NCBI GenBank assembly: GCA_046049675.1
Contig: JBJORA010000043.1
Coordinates: 62,001-126,000 of the forward strand
Direction of reading: 5' to 3'
Origin: CAIXQW01 sp046049675
GTDB taxonomy: Bacteria; Bacteroidota; Bacteroidia; Chitinophagales; Chitinophagaceae
Length of the DNA: 64,000 nucleotides
Each line of letters opens with the position of its first letter. The first letter of the stretch is position 1. Shown here piece after piece: positions 1 to 10,284 of the stretch. Under the pieces are notes generated by a model. It was not told the DNA's origin. It did no database searches and saw only the letters and a program-made list of their open reading frames with translations. The position numbers were made by a program, and so were the translations under genes.

Positions 1-2886
1 TTCTGATGGGCTAATCCAAGTATATGTTGCAGCACCGCTACCACTTAATAGCAAGGTGTCGCCTAGGCATATTGTAGCATCATTCACATTTGCAATTACT
101 ATTGGCAAAGCACTTACATATAGGTCTAAAGTAATCAAGCTATCGCAGCCATTTGCACTCATTAAGGTATCGTAGTAGCTGCCTGGCATTGTTTGTGTGA
201 TACCATTAAATATATATCCGTCACCTTGGCAAATCGTATCGTTGATTATAGCAGAAGAAGTTGGCTTAATGAATAAATTCAAAGTAATAAAACTATCGCA
301 ACCGTTCGCATTCATCATGGTATCTAAATAAATACCAGCCATTGTTTCTGCAATACCATTAAATGTATAAGTACCTCCTAGGCAAATCGTATCGTTGATC
401 GTTGTAGCTGAAGTTGGATTAACAACAAGATTCAAAGTAATAAAACTATCGCAGCCGTTGGCATTCATCATCGTATCTAAATACGTACCAGCCATTGTTT
501 CTGCAATGCCATTAAATGTATAAGTACCACCTTGGCAAATCGTATCGTTAATCGTTGTAGCTGAAGTTGGATTAACAACAAGATTCAACGTAATAAAACT
601 ATCACAACCGTTGGCATTCATCATGGTATCTAAATAAGTACCAGCCATTGTTTCTGTAATACCATTAAATGTATAATTAGCGCCTTGGCAAATCGTATCG
701 TTGATAGTTGTAGCAGAAGTTGGCTTAACAAATAAATTCAAAGTAATAAAACTATCGCAGCCATTGGCATTCATCATCGTATCTAAATAAGTACCAGCCA
801 TTGTTTCTGCAATGCCATTAAATGTATAAGTAGCACCTTGGCAAATCGTATCGTTGATTACTGTAGCAGATGTAGGATTAACAACAAGATTCAAAGTAAC
901 AAAACTATCGCAGCCATTGGCATTCATCATGGTATCTAAATAAGTACCAGCCATTGTTTCTGCAATACCATTAAATGTATAAGTAGCACCTTGGCAAATT
1001 GTATCGTTGATTGTCGTGGCTGAAGTAGGATTAATTGCAAGGTCAATAATGGCCAAACTATCGCAGCCACCAGCATTAACTAAGATAGCAGTATCTAAGC
1101 CAGGTGTAGATATCGTAATACCATTCCAAGCAAATGGCAGCGCTGCTGCACATACTGCCGAATCTGTAGTAGACATGGTTGTAAGGCAAGGGTTTACAAT
1201 AAACTGGATATTGGCGTTTACGCAATTACAAGTAGGACTTGGATCGCACAATGTGTAAGGCAATACTGCTGTACCAGAGTAGTTAAGCGCAGGATCAAAT
1301 GTTACTTCTGCAGTGGTGGCATTCAATGTCCACACACCTTGTGCATTAGTAAAACTTGTTTGTAGTCCAATAGTAGCAATATCTAAATCTAGTGTAAACT
1401 GACCCGCACCATTAACAGGCGCAGTAGGATTGGCATTGCTATCGCGGTCGTTCGTTAAAATATTTACGACACCATTAGCACCATTATATGCTAGCGTGGC
1501 GCCATTATCATTTACAGCTACTGGTATACTAAAACATGGACTTACAGGATTAACAAAGGTATTAGGCGCAGTTGCAAAAGGTGTAAATTGAAATTCGCCT
1601 AAAGAATAAGTTCCGCCGCCTAGTACATTCGCATCTTTCTTTAAACCTGTGCCTGTACCACCCGGATTCAATGCATATGTTGGGCCAGTAGCGCTACCAA
1701 AATAGTTGTTCGCTAAATTGTATTTAGTAAGCGAATCGCCAGTGCCAAATAAGCCATTTGGCGAAATGCCTGCAATGTGCGTAACCGCGTAACTACCTGA
1801 GGTAAGATTGTAAAAATTATTGTAGGTGATGTTTTTTACATCAAAAGAATTCTGCCAGCCAGCCATTTCAATTGCTAAGCCGTTAAAGCTTTCAGAAATG
1901 TCGTTATTGGTCATAGTAACGCCGTACACATTATTAGCCAACATCGTAAGCGCGCCAATACCTATTTTATTGCTGTAGTTGGCATGTGTAATCTTGTTGT
2001 TGTTGATATTAGCACCATTAGGATAGTAAAATACACCCAATGGAAAACCTAATTGTATACCTGCATCTAAAGTAGAATCAATTCTATTGCCAGATACTGT
2101 AAGCATACCTGTATAAGAACCATTATCGCCACCCCAGCCCATGCACAATATGCCAGCCCAATTTGTATTGATAATCGTATTGTTATTGATATTGAAAGTA
2201 GCACCAGCCTCAGCTAACCAAATTGCAGTAGTGCTCGCTTGACTGCACAAACCATTGGCAGTATAGAAACCAATATTTTGAAACAAGTTACCCGTAATAT
2301 TCCATGTACCTCTATTGATAGAAACACCTGTAGGTCCGCCATCGTCAGTCTTGATGCCATGGCCACGCACGTTGGTGATGCTATTATCTTTAATTGTGAT
2401 ATTGCTAGATGGACCCCAGCCGCAACAATTGGAATTGTAAAAGGCATTTACTCTTATACTATCTAAGCGCAAACCTTGCACAGTAACATTATTGCAACTT
2501 CTAAAGTTAAAACCTTTGCCACGCAGTACAGCATTGGAATTACAATAGCTACCAGTGGAAGAAGTAATAATAATATTAGATTTAAAATTGAGGTCAAACA
2601 ATAAATTAGCGTCTTGTGCAGTGCCAGCGTACGAACAATTCGTAGAAGTGTATTCAAATGGATTATTGTATACACCATCTGTAATATATACAATGTCGCC
2701 AGAGACGGCAGCATTAATAGCAGATTGTACATTGGTATAAGTTGTGGTGGCCGTAACATAAGTAGCGCAACCCAACTGCACTGTGGCAGGACGCGTAGCG
2801 CCTTGGTTGTTTACCCATCTTGCAACGGCAAAAGCATTGGTGCTACACAGCAATGCTGTGCATACTAAAAGTACAAATCTCGTCAT
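1..2886 (-). CDS. Secreted beta-helix protein with 51-residue Ig-like repeats (3' end outside window)
   Basis: This is an open minus-strand frame of 962 codons that runs off the left edge of the window, so its C-terminus is not visible. The start at 2886 gives a signal peptide (MTRFVLLVCTALLCSTNAFA). Residues of about 35-470 read as a right-handed parallel beta-helix, with many short N-rich strands such as NNVTVQGLRLDSI and NNTIINTNWAGI. From about residue 610 onward the protein is built from exact 51-residue units containing NDTICQGATYTFNG and NANGCDS, each with a conserved Cys pair; these are the Ig-like repeats common in large Bacteroidota surface proteins. A T9SS sorting domain would be expected beyond the edge but cannot be seen. 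The role is probably adhesion or glycan binding at the cell surface; the substrate is unknown. Confidence 0.85.
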   Translation of the reverse strand, partial: MTRFVLLVCTALLCSTNAFAVARWVNNQGATRPATVQLGCATYVTATTTYTNVQSAINAAVSGDIVYITDGVYNNPFEYTSTNCSYAGTAQDANLLFDLNFKSNIIITSSTGSYCNSNAVLRGKGFNFRSCNNVTVQGLRLDSIRVNAFYNSNCCGWGPSSNITIKDNSITNVRGHGIKTDDGGPTGVSINRGTWNITGNLFQNIGFYTANGLCSQASTTAIWLAEAGATFNINNNTIINTNWAGILCMGWGGDNGSYTGMLTVSGNRIDSTLDAGIQLGFPLGVFYYPNGANINNNKITHANYSNKIGIGALTMLANNVYGVTMTNNDISESFNGLAIEMAGWQNSFDVKNITYNNFYNLTSGSYAVTHIAGISPNGLFGTGDSLTKYNLANNYFGSATGPTYALNPGGTGTGLKKDANVLGGGTYSLGEFQFTPFATAPNTFVNPVSPCFSIPVAVNDNGATLAYNGANGVVNILTNDRDSNANPTAPVNGAGQFTLDLDIATIGLQTSFTNAQGVWTLNATTAEVTFDPALNYSGTAVLPYTLCDPSPTCNCVNANIQFIVNPCLTTMSTTDSAVCAAALPFAWNGITISTPGLDTAILVNAGGCDSLAIIDLAINPTSATTINDTICQGATYTFNGIAETMAGTYLDTMMNANGCDSFVTLNLVVNPTSATVINDTICQGATYTFNGIAETMAGTYLDTMMNANGCDSFITLNLFVKPTSATTINDTICQGANYTFNGITETMAGTYLDTMMNANGCDSFITLNLVVNPTSATTINDTICQGGTYTFNGIAETMAGTYLDTMMNANGCDSFITLNLVVNPTSATTINDTICLGGTYTFNGIAETMAGIYLDTMMNANGCDSFITLNLFIKPTSSAIINDTICQGDGYIFNGITQTMPGSYYDTLMSANGCDSLITLDLYVSALPIVIANVNDATICLGDTLLLSGSGAATYTWISPSE
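66..1035 (-). repeat. In-frame tandem 153-bp coding repeat, six regular copies plus a degenerate one
   Basis: The anchor GGCAAATCGTATCGTT or a one-base variant falls at 228, 381, 534, 687, 840 and 993, exactly 153 bp (51 codons) apart. A diverged copy lies at the left with its anchor at 66. The copies are nearly identical at the DNA level, so they have expanded or been homogenised recently. They encode the Ig-like units of the surrounding gene and are not a CRISPR array. Confidence 0.95.
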
Positions 2887-3045
2887 AGTTTGATGTTTAG
2901 GGCGGCAAGGTAGACTTTTAAGTTGGCGGTATTGGTAGTAAAAGCAATAAGCTAAGCAATAACATACTGAGCTAGTTTAATTCAAGTATCACTAAGCACC
3001 ATACGTTCTTGCACTAACGCAATCACATATCGTTACTAAACGACA

Positions 3046-3077
3046 AAAGGCAAGCTACACATCTGCAGCTTGCCTTT
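3046..3077 (-). terminator. Intrinsic terminator after the 3097-4278 gene
   Basis: An 11-bp perfect inverted repeat, AAAGGCAAGCT (3046-3056) and AGCTTGCCTTT (3067-3077), encloses a 10-nt loop. It lies 19 bp past the minus-strand stop codon. The minus-strand copy ends CCTTTTG, so the T run is short, and the hairpin may work in both directions. Confidence 0.75.
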
Positions 3078-3096
3078 GCTAATTAAATACGGGTAT

Positions 3097-4278
3097 CTAT
3101 TTTATTATGACTTGTTCGGTTATAGTTGCTCCAGATCTTGTGCTCTTAAGTGTTACAAAGTAATTGCCAGCCGCAAATGTGCTAGTTGGTAATACGATGT
3201 CGTTGCCACGGACAGTAGTACTACCCTCATAAAGTAATGCGCCTGTGTTGCTAAGGATAGTGCATGTTTGATAGTCCGCTGCATTTGCGCCAATAATTTG
3301 AATATGCACATCAGCGCTACTTGCAGGCATCGGATATACAATGGTAGATAATTTAACCATATCATGCTGCGACATGCCAGTGGCAAAATTCAAATCGTCT
3401 AAATGCGAATATGCATCCACCATATTTGAAAATGTGTTGTCGTCGCCATAAAACTGTCGATACAAATAAGTAAAATGGCCTTTGCGATAAAAATTGATAG
3501 AATTAGCGGCATTAACCTTCTGACCTTGCGTAACACCAAAGGCAGTAAGCAAGGCTGCTGGTGCTGGCGAGCCCGCTAAATAAAAACTGTCTAAAGAATA
3601 TGAAGTGGTTCTACACATTAATACATCGTAAGCTTGGCTAGTTGCACCACCGTTCATATACACGCGCATTGTTCCCCAGCCCATTACAGAGTCTTTTCTT
3701 ATTTCGTTCAATACATGTGTACATGGTGTATAGTTCAATCCAAGTGCAGGCGCATTAAGCGTAAACGATACCACACGGCGTCCAGAAGACGAGTAATTGG
3801 ATGTGCTAGTCATTGGAAATGACAGCAAAGTCTTAGGTGTGCTGTAAACAATATCTTGTTCAGGGAAAAATATGCTATCATTGTTATTGCCTGTAAAACT
3901 ACCTAAACTATAATCTTGAGCCGGCACATTGAAGCCTATTTCATTAAAACTTGTACTTGCTTTGTCGAACTCTGTAAAGATGTCGTAGATAAATGACGTT
4001 GCGATTTTCTTGGTGGTAGCTCTATAGACATCTGCACCTAAGCTCAACCAATAAGGCACGGTTTCTGGGCTATACTGCAAAGTAGTTGGACCCATTTGCG
4101 TGTTGCTACTTACATTCCAGTTTTGGTTGGAACCACTGGGTAAATTACTAGGCGGTAAATACTGCATAATATTAATGGTAGCAGGTGGCACAGGCACATC
4201 GCTGGCATTAATGGTGACTTGGGCGCTCGTGTTTAAGGCAAGGAGTGCAGCGGCAAGTGAAGTAATTGTCTTTCTCAT
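3097..4278 (-). CDS. Secreted hypothetical protein with T9SS sorting domain
   Basis: The protein has 393 residues. It starts with a classic signal peptide (MRKTITSLAAALLALNTSAQ). It ends in a roughly 80-residue T9SS type A sorting domain that begins at VYPMPASSADVHI and finishes with a Tyr/Phe-Val-x-Leu strand and a basic tail (TEQVIIK). The body has no motif I recognise and no HExxH or Ser/Cys hydrolase signature. A Bacteroidota-type promoter box lies 29 bp upstream and a strong hairpin follows the stop, so it is probably a single-gene transcript. It should be exported through the outer membrane and anchored or released by the T9SS; its function is unknown. Confidence 0.85.
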   Translation of the reverse strand: MRKTITSLAAALLALNTSAQVTINASDVPVPPATINIMQYLPPSNLPSGSNQNWNVSSNTQMGPTTLQYSPETVPYWLSLGADVYRATTKKIATSFIYDIFTEFDKASTSFNEIGFNVPAQDYSLGSFTGNNNDSIFFPEQDIVYSTPKTLLSFPMTSTSNYSSSGRRVVSFTLNAPALGLNYTPCTHVLNEIRKDSVMGWGTMRVYMNGGATSQAYDVLMCRTTSYSLDSFYLAGSPAPAALLTAFGVTQGQKVNAANSINFYRKGHFTYLYRQFYGDDNTFSNMVDAYSHLDDLNFATGMSQHDMVKLSTIVYPMPASSADVHIQIIGANAADYQTCTILSNTGALLYEGSTTVRGNDIVLPTSTFAAGNYFVTLKSTRSGATITEQVIIK

Positions 4279-4306
4279 GATGGTATTTGGTATTATAAAT
4301 TCTGTG

Positions 4307-4314
4307 CAAAAGTA
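4307..4314 (-). promoter_or_regulatory. -7 box for the 3097-4278 gene
   Basis: On the minus strand this reads TACTTTTG, a full match to the Bacteroidota TAnnTTTG -7 element. A TTG -33-like trinucleotide lies 20 nt upstream. The predicted leader is about 20-25 nt. Confidence 0.55.
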
Positions 4315-4447
4315 TTAAGCAGAAGCACGTGCTACAATAGTGGCTAACCACTAATCGTTATAAAAGCCTTGCAAAACGGTGCTAGTGTTTACCCACTATA
4401 TGTAATATAAAAACATTGTAGCAACTTTGTAAGCCAACTGTAAATAC

Positions 4448-6175
4448 ATGAAAAGTAGGTATATACTTATACTACTCGTGCTTGCTATGCAAAGCAGCAA
4501 TGCCCAGGATAGACAGCGGCAAATCAAAAGATTTGTGCAACTAGATTCCATGATAGAAAAAACCTTGAGCAATCATCCCGACCAAGCCATGGCGATGAGC
4601 AATGAGCAAATGCAAATTGCAACGGCGTTACAAAACGATAGTATGCATTTTAGTGCGAGCCTCAACAAAGCAGCTACCCTAGGACAAATGGCTATCTACG
4701 ACGACTGCATAAGTATCTTATACGAGCTCTTAAAAAAAGCAACAGATAAAAATAAGTTAGCGCAAATTATTGAAGTAAAAAACAAAATGGGAGCTACGTA
4801 CTTCAACATGTCGGACATGGCAAAGAGTGCACAATACTATCGAGAAGCAAAAGAAGCTTGTATTCTCAATAAACAATACAAGGATACCGCTAGTATCAAT
4901 AGCGAACTAGGCTTGCTACTCGTGATAGACGGCCAGAGCGACAAAGGCATTGCCATGCAAAAGCAAAGTATTGCCACACTTAAAGCGCAAGGGCTAGATA
5001 AGGAAACTGCAATTGCTATAGACAACTTATCAAATAGTTATTACAACCTAGACAGTACCGCCATAGCCATACAATATCAGCTACAGTTGTTCGATTACAA
5101 ATACATTACCGATAATATCGAAGGTGAAACAGGTGTCAATCAACACCTCGCAGAATTATACATAGAAGCGGGGGAATACGATAAAGCCCAAAAGTATGTG
5201 ACGGAGGCTATTAAATACGGCTTGCAAATGCATTCGCACTTTTGGCTATTTGATTGCTACAAAAATCAGGCGGCGATTTACGAAGCCAAAGGCGACTACA
5301 AAAATGCCTTGCACTATCACCAGCTGTACCTTGCAAGTAAGGACTCTGTATATCAAACCGACTATGCCAATAAAATGAGCGCCTTGCACAACTACTATGA
5401 ACTGACGCAAAAGCAAAACAAAATCAACAACCTAGCCAAAGACAAAGCCATTGCTTCGTCTAAAATTCAACGACTGACGCTACTGATAGTCATACTGGCT
5501 TTGCTATCTCTATTGAGCTTTGTGTACCTGCTCTATCGTAAAAACAAAAATGATAAGTTGCTAAAGGAACAATTTGCAAAGCAACTCCTTAGCTCGCAGG
5601 AAGAAGAACGGCAGCGTATTGCTAAAGACTTGCACGACAGTTTAGGGCAAAACATACTCTTTATCAAGAACCAATTAGCTAACCCACAAAGAAATGAAGA
5701 AAGCCTAATGAAATCTATTGATGCTGCTATTGAAGAGGTGCGCAATATTTCTAAAGACTTGTATCCAAATCAACTAGAAAAATACGGACTAGCTAGTGCT
5801 GTACAAGCATTGAGCGAACAAGTAAATCAGAGTACAGGCATATTTGTAAGCAGCGATATACAAGGCATAGATGAAGTGCTTAACAAAAACGTTAAAATAA
5901 ATTTCTATAGAATTATACAAGAATTTGTCAATAATTCGGTGAAACATGCCCAAGCGAGCAGCATACGTATTACAGCCAATCAAACAGAGAAAGAAATTGT
6001 GCTCGTAGTGCAAGACAATGGCAAGGGCTTTGATATTGCATCTTTGCAAAGCAAAGCGCAGAAAAGTTTTGGTTTGCTCAATATGGAGGAACGTATAAAG
6101 ATGCTAAAGGGCAAAGTAGATATTAAAAGCGATATTGGTAAGGGCACAAAAAGTACATTTACAATACCTATATAA
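4448..6175 (+). CDS. TPR-containing sensor histidine kinase (NarL/LuxR-partner type)
   Basis: The protein has 575 residues: an N-terminal signal sequence, helical TPR repeats over about residues 35-300, one membrane segment near 343-363 (TLLIVILALLSLLSFVYLLY), a short coiled linker, and a HisKA_3-type dimerisation domain with EEERQRIAKDLHDSLGQN, where H396 is the likely phosphoacceptor. A GHKL ATPase domain follows (N box EFVNNSVKHA near 492-501, then DNGKGFD and GLLNMEERIK). The TPR part probably lies in the periplasm, but the signal it senses is unknown. Kinases of this build phosphorylate LuxR-type regulators, and such a regulator starts two bases after this stop, so the two are almost certainly one operon. 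The cognate targets cannot be read from this window. Confidence 0.93.
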   Translation: MKSRYILILLVLAMQSSNAQDRQRQIKRFVQLDSMIEKTLSNHPDQAMAMSNEQMQIATALQNDSMHFSASLNKAATLGQMAIYDDCISILYELLKKATDKNKLAQIIEVKNKMGATYFNMSDMAKSAQYYREAKEACILNKQYKDTASINSELGLLLVIDGQSDKGIAMQKQSIATLKAQGLDKETAIAIDNLSNSYYNLDSTAIAIQYQLQLFDYKYITDNIEGETGVNQHLAELYIEAGEYDKAQKYVTEAIKYGLQMHSHFWLFDCYKNQAAIYEAKGDYKNALHYHQLYLASKDSVYQTDYANKMSALHNYYELTQKQNKINNLAKDKAIASSKIQRLTLLIVILALLSLLSFVYLLYRKNKNDKLLKEQFAKQLLSSQEEERQRIAKDLHDSLGQNILFIKNQLANPQRNEESLMKSIDAAIEEVRNISKDLYPNQLEKYGLASAVQALSEQVNQSTGIFVSSDIQGIDEVLNKNVKINFYRIIQEFVNNSVKHAQASSIRITANQTEKEIVLVVQDNGKGFDIASLQSKAQKSFGLLNMEERIKMLKGKVDIKSDIGKGTKSTFTIPI

Positions 6176-6177
6176 AC

Positions 6178-6831
6178 ATGAAGCATAAAATAATTATTGC
6201 CGACGACCATCCTATTTTTAGAAGCGGCATCAAAAGCATAATAGAAGGACTTGCGGACATACAACTTGTAGGCGAAGCGGCAGACGGCATGCAGGCCTAC
6301 CAACTAATTATTAGCGAAGTGCCAGATATTGCCATTATAGACTTAGAAATGCCACTGCTTACTGGCTTAGATGTCTGCAAAAAAGTATTGAGCGAAAAAA
6401 ACTATACAAAGTTTATTATACTCACCATGCACAAAGAGCGCCATTACTTTGACGAAGCAATGAACTGCGGTGTTAGCGGCTACTTACTAAAAGACAATGC
6501 GGTGAACGATCTCGTAAAATGCATTACGGCTGTATCTGACGGCAAAAAATATGCGAGTCCCGATATTGAATCTTACTTGATAGAACACGAATCTAAACAA
6601 TACTCTAGCGAGTGGCACAAAATAAACCTATTGCTTACTGCCACAGAAAAAGTAATTCTAAAGCTCATCAGCGAAGGCAAAACCACTGCAGAAATTGCCA
6701 GTATGCTTTTTGTAAGCCCCAATACCGTAGACAATCATAGAAGCAATCTCAATAAAAAATTAAAACTTGATGGCGAGAAAAATGCTTTGCTTAAGTACGC
6801 GATAAGGATGAAGGAATTTTTGCAGGTGTAG
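6178..6831 (+). CDS. LuxR/NarL-family response regulator
   Basis: The protein has 217 residues. The receiver domain carries the acidic pair D9-D10 in IIADDHPIF, the phosphoacceptor D55 in AIIDLEMP, and the conserved Lys in GYLLKDNAV. The C-terminal GerE/LuxR helix-turn-helix includes LTATEKVILKLISEGKTTAE and SPNTVDNHRSNL. The ATG lies two bases after the kinase stop, indicating translational coupling and a two-component pair. It should act as a DNA-binding transcription factor once phosphorylated. No operator could be assigned. The gene ends about 220 bp before the convergent defence-like genes, and no strong terminator is obvious in that gap. Confidence 0.95.
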   Translation: MKHKIIIADDHPIFRSGIKSIIEGLADIQLVGEAADGMQAYQLIISEVPDIAIIDLEMPLLTGLDVCKKVLSEKNYTKFIILTMHKERHYFDEAMNCGVSGYLLKDNAVNDLVKCITAVSDGKKYASPDIESYLIEHESKQYSSEWHKINLLLTATEKVILKLISEGKTTAEIASMLFVSPNTVDNHRSNLNKKLKLDGEKNALLKYAIRMKEFLQV

Positions 6832-7051
6832 GGGGCGGGTAATTTGGTTGCCAAAAATAATGCAAACTCTAAAGCAGCTTTGTCTATTGGCTGTGCGGCT
6901 AATCAAAAAGAAAATCTTTAGCTAATTTGTTATACATTTTAAGGAAGTGCATTGTGCTGCCGGTTAGATATAGTTAGCTCCATACCTCAACTGTGAAATT
7001 AAACTAATACTACTGACACAGGAAAATAACGTAGATTGTGAAAAGCAAGGT

Positions 7052-10000
7052 TCATCTTTGACTCCTTTTGCGAACACTATTCGCTCTTTTATTTGCTGTT
7101 AACGCCTTTTGGACACTCGCCATATTAGATTGTGAATCGAAAAGCTGTTGAGCTCGTTGAATCTTCGAGTCAAGAAATTGTTCTAATTTCCTATCACCAT
7201 ATGCCTTGAATGACATATACATCTTAAGTTTAAGAATTGTCGAAAATTTAAGCGCGGGCAATTTGATGTCAGCAAATAAGTCTTCAATTACATCCTTTTT
7301 TGAAATGTCAGAATCAATCAGCAAATAGTAAAGCAAGAATAATTTGTATTGGTTATTTTGAACATCTTTCTTAAGTAAATTAATTTTATCTGTTATGATT
7401 GTCTCAAAGTTTTTATGACCTAGCCCATCATGGAGCATATTTTGCACGACAAGTGGGATAATTTTTGCAATAATATTCAACATTTCAAATACACTGCCCT
7501 CTTCAATAGTCTCTACCCTTACATTATTAACGGTATCCTCTAATTCGTTAATTAGATAAAAACCTAGTGCGCAGTACGCATTAATTACAAAATCGAAAAT
7601 TTCATTTACTGTATTAATATTCTCAAGTTCATCAGAATTTTTTAAGACACGTGCTAGTATATTTATATGTTTCTCTAAACTTTCAAAACTATTCTTTTCA
7701 TGCACAAATACCTCTTTCAGGTGAACTTCAGATTCAGTATTTAAAGGTGCAATAACATCCTTTATTTTATCTTGCTCTTGAAATTGTATTGGATTAGCCT
7801 TTAATCTGCTAACAGCACTTGCAAATTTGTAACTGTAATCAATATTACTAATTAGAGCTTTATCTAATGAGTCTTCAATGCCATATTGCTCAATTATAGG
7901 TTTAAATAAATACTTTGTTTTATTGTAGATCACTGCTACAAAATCCTTGTCATTTCTTTGAAATCCGCTGTATAATTCTAGCTCATTCTTAAATGACAAA
8001 TACCTTGCCTCGTCGCTTAATATCTGTGATCGAAACGTTGGATTCTCACTGATGTAAAATGCAAGAAAGTATTCAAAAATACCCATTAAGCGAAATGTAT
8101 ACCTAACCCCCTTTTGCGTTATTAACCCGGAAGCCAGCAAATTATCAAAAATATCTTTCGAATTACTTGGAATTCTTGGTCTACTCTTAATGTATTTACC
8201 TAAGAACTCAATTAGATCGTCAAAACTTGCAGAGTAGATTGATTTACTATGTTCTGTATACAGGTAGTAGGCAAGTTCACTGCAGAGCTGCTTGTATTGA
8301 CTAAAGTTTAATTTGCTTTTAGTATACAGAGACTTCTTCTTTTGTAGGAGTTCGTCAACCATAATGTCAAGCACATTAAAGAGATTCTTTTGATAGTCGT
8401 CGTTGGATTTCTTGTAAACAAATAGCAGTAGAGAAATCGTCCAATAGTTAACAGGTAATTGAAGCTGCGTGCACAAGTGTGTTAATTTATCTAAGACATT
8501 CTCGATATCGCCACCCTTAACGCTTTTGTTTTTTTCCGTATAGAGTCGTATTTCTTTTCTAGTGATATTCTTTAAATAAATCTTTAGATGATCAAGCTGA
8601 TTTACATTTTCTAAGAATTGCAATGCAATAGTTTCGTCAGAGGTAATTATGAACCTCAAAGACTTATACTGCTCTAGACAAGCTACTATTCTAGCATGAA
8701 AGCCTGAACTAGGATTCAAGTTATCAATCAACAGCACAACGTTTTTACCATTAAAGATGTTTGTGGCGTCGCTACTATTTATCTCATAGTATTTCCTGAA
8801 CATAGTTAATATTTCATCATCTGTGTCTTCTTCTTCTTTGTAATCGAGATAAAATGGAATAACGTTGTCAATTGAATAGTTATTCAAATAGTGCAATAGA
8901 AGTTTTTTAAGAAGAGTAGTCTTGCCAGACTTATCTTTTCCATAGATGATGTAGCTATCTTTAGATTCAAATAAATCATTTAGTGTCACTTTATCTTCCA
9001 AAGAAATCTCTAAGTGGCCTGACTCTGATGACTTACTTAAATTAGGTGCTGTAAAGTTTTCTAAGAAATTATATGCCAATTCTTCATTGTAATCTACCAA
9101 AAGCTTGTTAGCCAATTCAAGCTCTTTCTGGAACTTTGAGATTACTTTCTTTCGCAATCTATTTTCCTTATCCTTTTCTTCGCCTACAGGCAAATGAATA
9201 TGAATTGGTTCCAAATGGCAAAAAGTATTCTCTATCTTGATATAATGATATCGTTCAAGTTTAACTTCGCTAGGTGCAGCTAAATCGTAATTTACTATTG
9301 CGTACCCGATTTCTGCATCGTATTCAAAAGCTAAAGAGGCTTGCGCACTGTTACAGAAAATACCATTGCCAGCTTTATAATTAGAACTTATTCTTTCTTT
9401 ATGCTCGTGACCGCAAAAATTAAGCAGAAAGTTACCATGCACAAAATCTTCGATTTGTCTGTAATTATCTTCTTTGAGGAAACTTAGTGGGTGGTGTGAT
9501 ATAAAAACCTGTAAGTCAGTATTCGCTATTTTCGTATACTCAGCTTCAAGTATTGACAATGGAAAAATCAAGTTTTTGTTATCATCGGAAAACTGGCTGG
9601 AAAACCAAGCTGTATTAATTGCTATTATGCCAATTGATTTGCCATCCACATTACAATGATGAGAATAAATTAGACCATTTTCTACATTTTGAAAATGTCC
9701 AAATTTTTCTTTTAGGTATCGTAGATAGTTTTTTGAAGGTGTTATGGATTGTGAATAATCCTTGCCACCTTTGCGAATAAAATTTTCTATTTCCTCATTC
9801 GTACGAAGCTTTGTTTTAGAATATTCAGCCAGCGAAGAAAGACACTCGCCTCTTGCAATATCGTGATTGCCTTGGCAAATTACTATATTATTATAATCAA
9901 TAGCAAGAGCTGTTTGAATTGCGTCAATTAACAAAGAATGTGCTTCCGCAAAATCTTGTGCTCGCTCTCCGCTGAAGACTAGGTCGCCGCTAAATATTAC

Positions 10001-10117
10001 TAGATCAATTTTGCCGGATTTCTTAAGAGCCGCTATTAATAGCGTTACTATGTTTCTTTGTTGAAATTCATTCTTATTACTGCTATAGTGAAAATCTGAT
10101 AAATGTAGTATTCTCAT
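7052..10117 (-). CDS. Metallophosphoesterase fused to STAND-like P-loop NTPase (candidate defence protein)
   Basis: The protein has 1021 residues. The N-terminal third is a calcineurin-like phosphoesterase with all five metal motifs: D8-x-H10, GD45, GN84-H85-D, SHHP near 208 and GHEH near 238. A Walker A motif (GKDKSGKTT, residues 393-401) and a Walker B (VVLLIDNL, D465) mark a NACHT/STAND-like ATPase. The remaining 500 or so residues are helical without recognisable repeats, as expected for the sensor part of a STAND protein. The gene follows an MmeI-type restriction enzyme on the same strand after a 167-bp gap, and its base composition is visibly more AT-rich than its neighbours. I infer a role in antiphage defence: an NTPase-gated nuclease, phosphodiesterase or nucleotidase. 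Repair or signalling is an alternative. The domain calls are strong; the biological role is inference. Confidence 0.8.
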   Translation of the reverse strand: MRILHLSDFHYSSNKNEFQQRNIVTLLIAALKKSGKIDLVIFSGDLVFSGERAQDFAEAHSLLIDAIQTALAIDYNNIVICQGNHDIARGECLSSLAEYSKTKLRTNEEIENFIRKGGKDYSQSITPSKNYLRYLKEKFGHFQNVENGLIYSHHCNVDGKSIGIIAINTAWFSSQFSDDNKNLIFPLSILEAEYTKIANTDLQVFISHHPLSFLKEDNYRQIEDFVHGNFLLNFCGHEHKERISSNYKAGNGIFCNSAQASLAFEYDAEIGYAIVNYDLAAPSEVKLERYHYIKIENTFCHLEPIHIHLPVGEEKDKENRLRKKVISKFQKELELANKLLVDYNEELAYNFLENFTAPNLSKSSESGHLEISLEDKVTLNDLFESKDSYIIYGKDKSGKTTLLKKLLLHYLNNYSIDNVIPFYLDYKEEEDTDDEILTMFRKYYEINSSDATNIFNGKNVVLLIDNLNPSSGFHARIVACLEQYKSLRFIITSDETIALQFLENVNQLDHLKIYLKNITRKEIRLYTEKNKSVKGGDIENVLDKLTHLCTQLQLPVNYWTISLLLFVYKKSNDDYQKNLFNVLDIMVDELLQKKKSLYTKSKLNFSQYKQLCSELAYYLYTEHSKSIYSASFDDLIEFLGKYIKSRPRIPSNSKDIFDNLLASGLITQKGVRYTFRLMGIFEYFLAFYISENPTFRSQILSDEARYLSFKNELELYSGFQRNDKDFVAVIYNKTKYLFKPIIEQYGIEDSLDKALISNIDYSYKFASAVSRLKANPIQFQEQDKIKDVIAPLNTESEVHLKEVFVHEKNSFESLEKHINILARVLKNSDELENINTVNEIFDFVINAYCALGFYLINELEDTVNNVRVETIEEGSVFEMLNIIAKIIPLVVQNMLHDGLGHKNFETIITDKINLLKKDVQNNQYKLFLLYYLLIDSDISKKDVIEDLFADIKLPALKFSTILKLKMYMSFKAYGDRKLEQFLDSKIQRAQQLFDSQSNMASVQKALTANKRANSVRKRSQR

Positions 10118-10284
10118 TAAATAAATGTAGTCAAATATTTCGAAAAACTAGCACTGTATATATTTTGTTGTTCACAATTATCGAAAAATAAGTTTACATA
10201 ACATAAGTAGTTTCATGCAGAGTGCCTCTTTACTCCCTTCAATGTGTATTTTGTCACCTAATCCCTGTAAACTTCATTTTAGTA

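Noticed and set aside
66..1035. CRISPR-like periodic repeat at the left end
   Set aside because: Units are 153 bp, in frame, continuous and translate into Ig-like protein repeats; there are no unique spacers and no cas genes.
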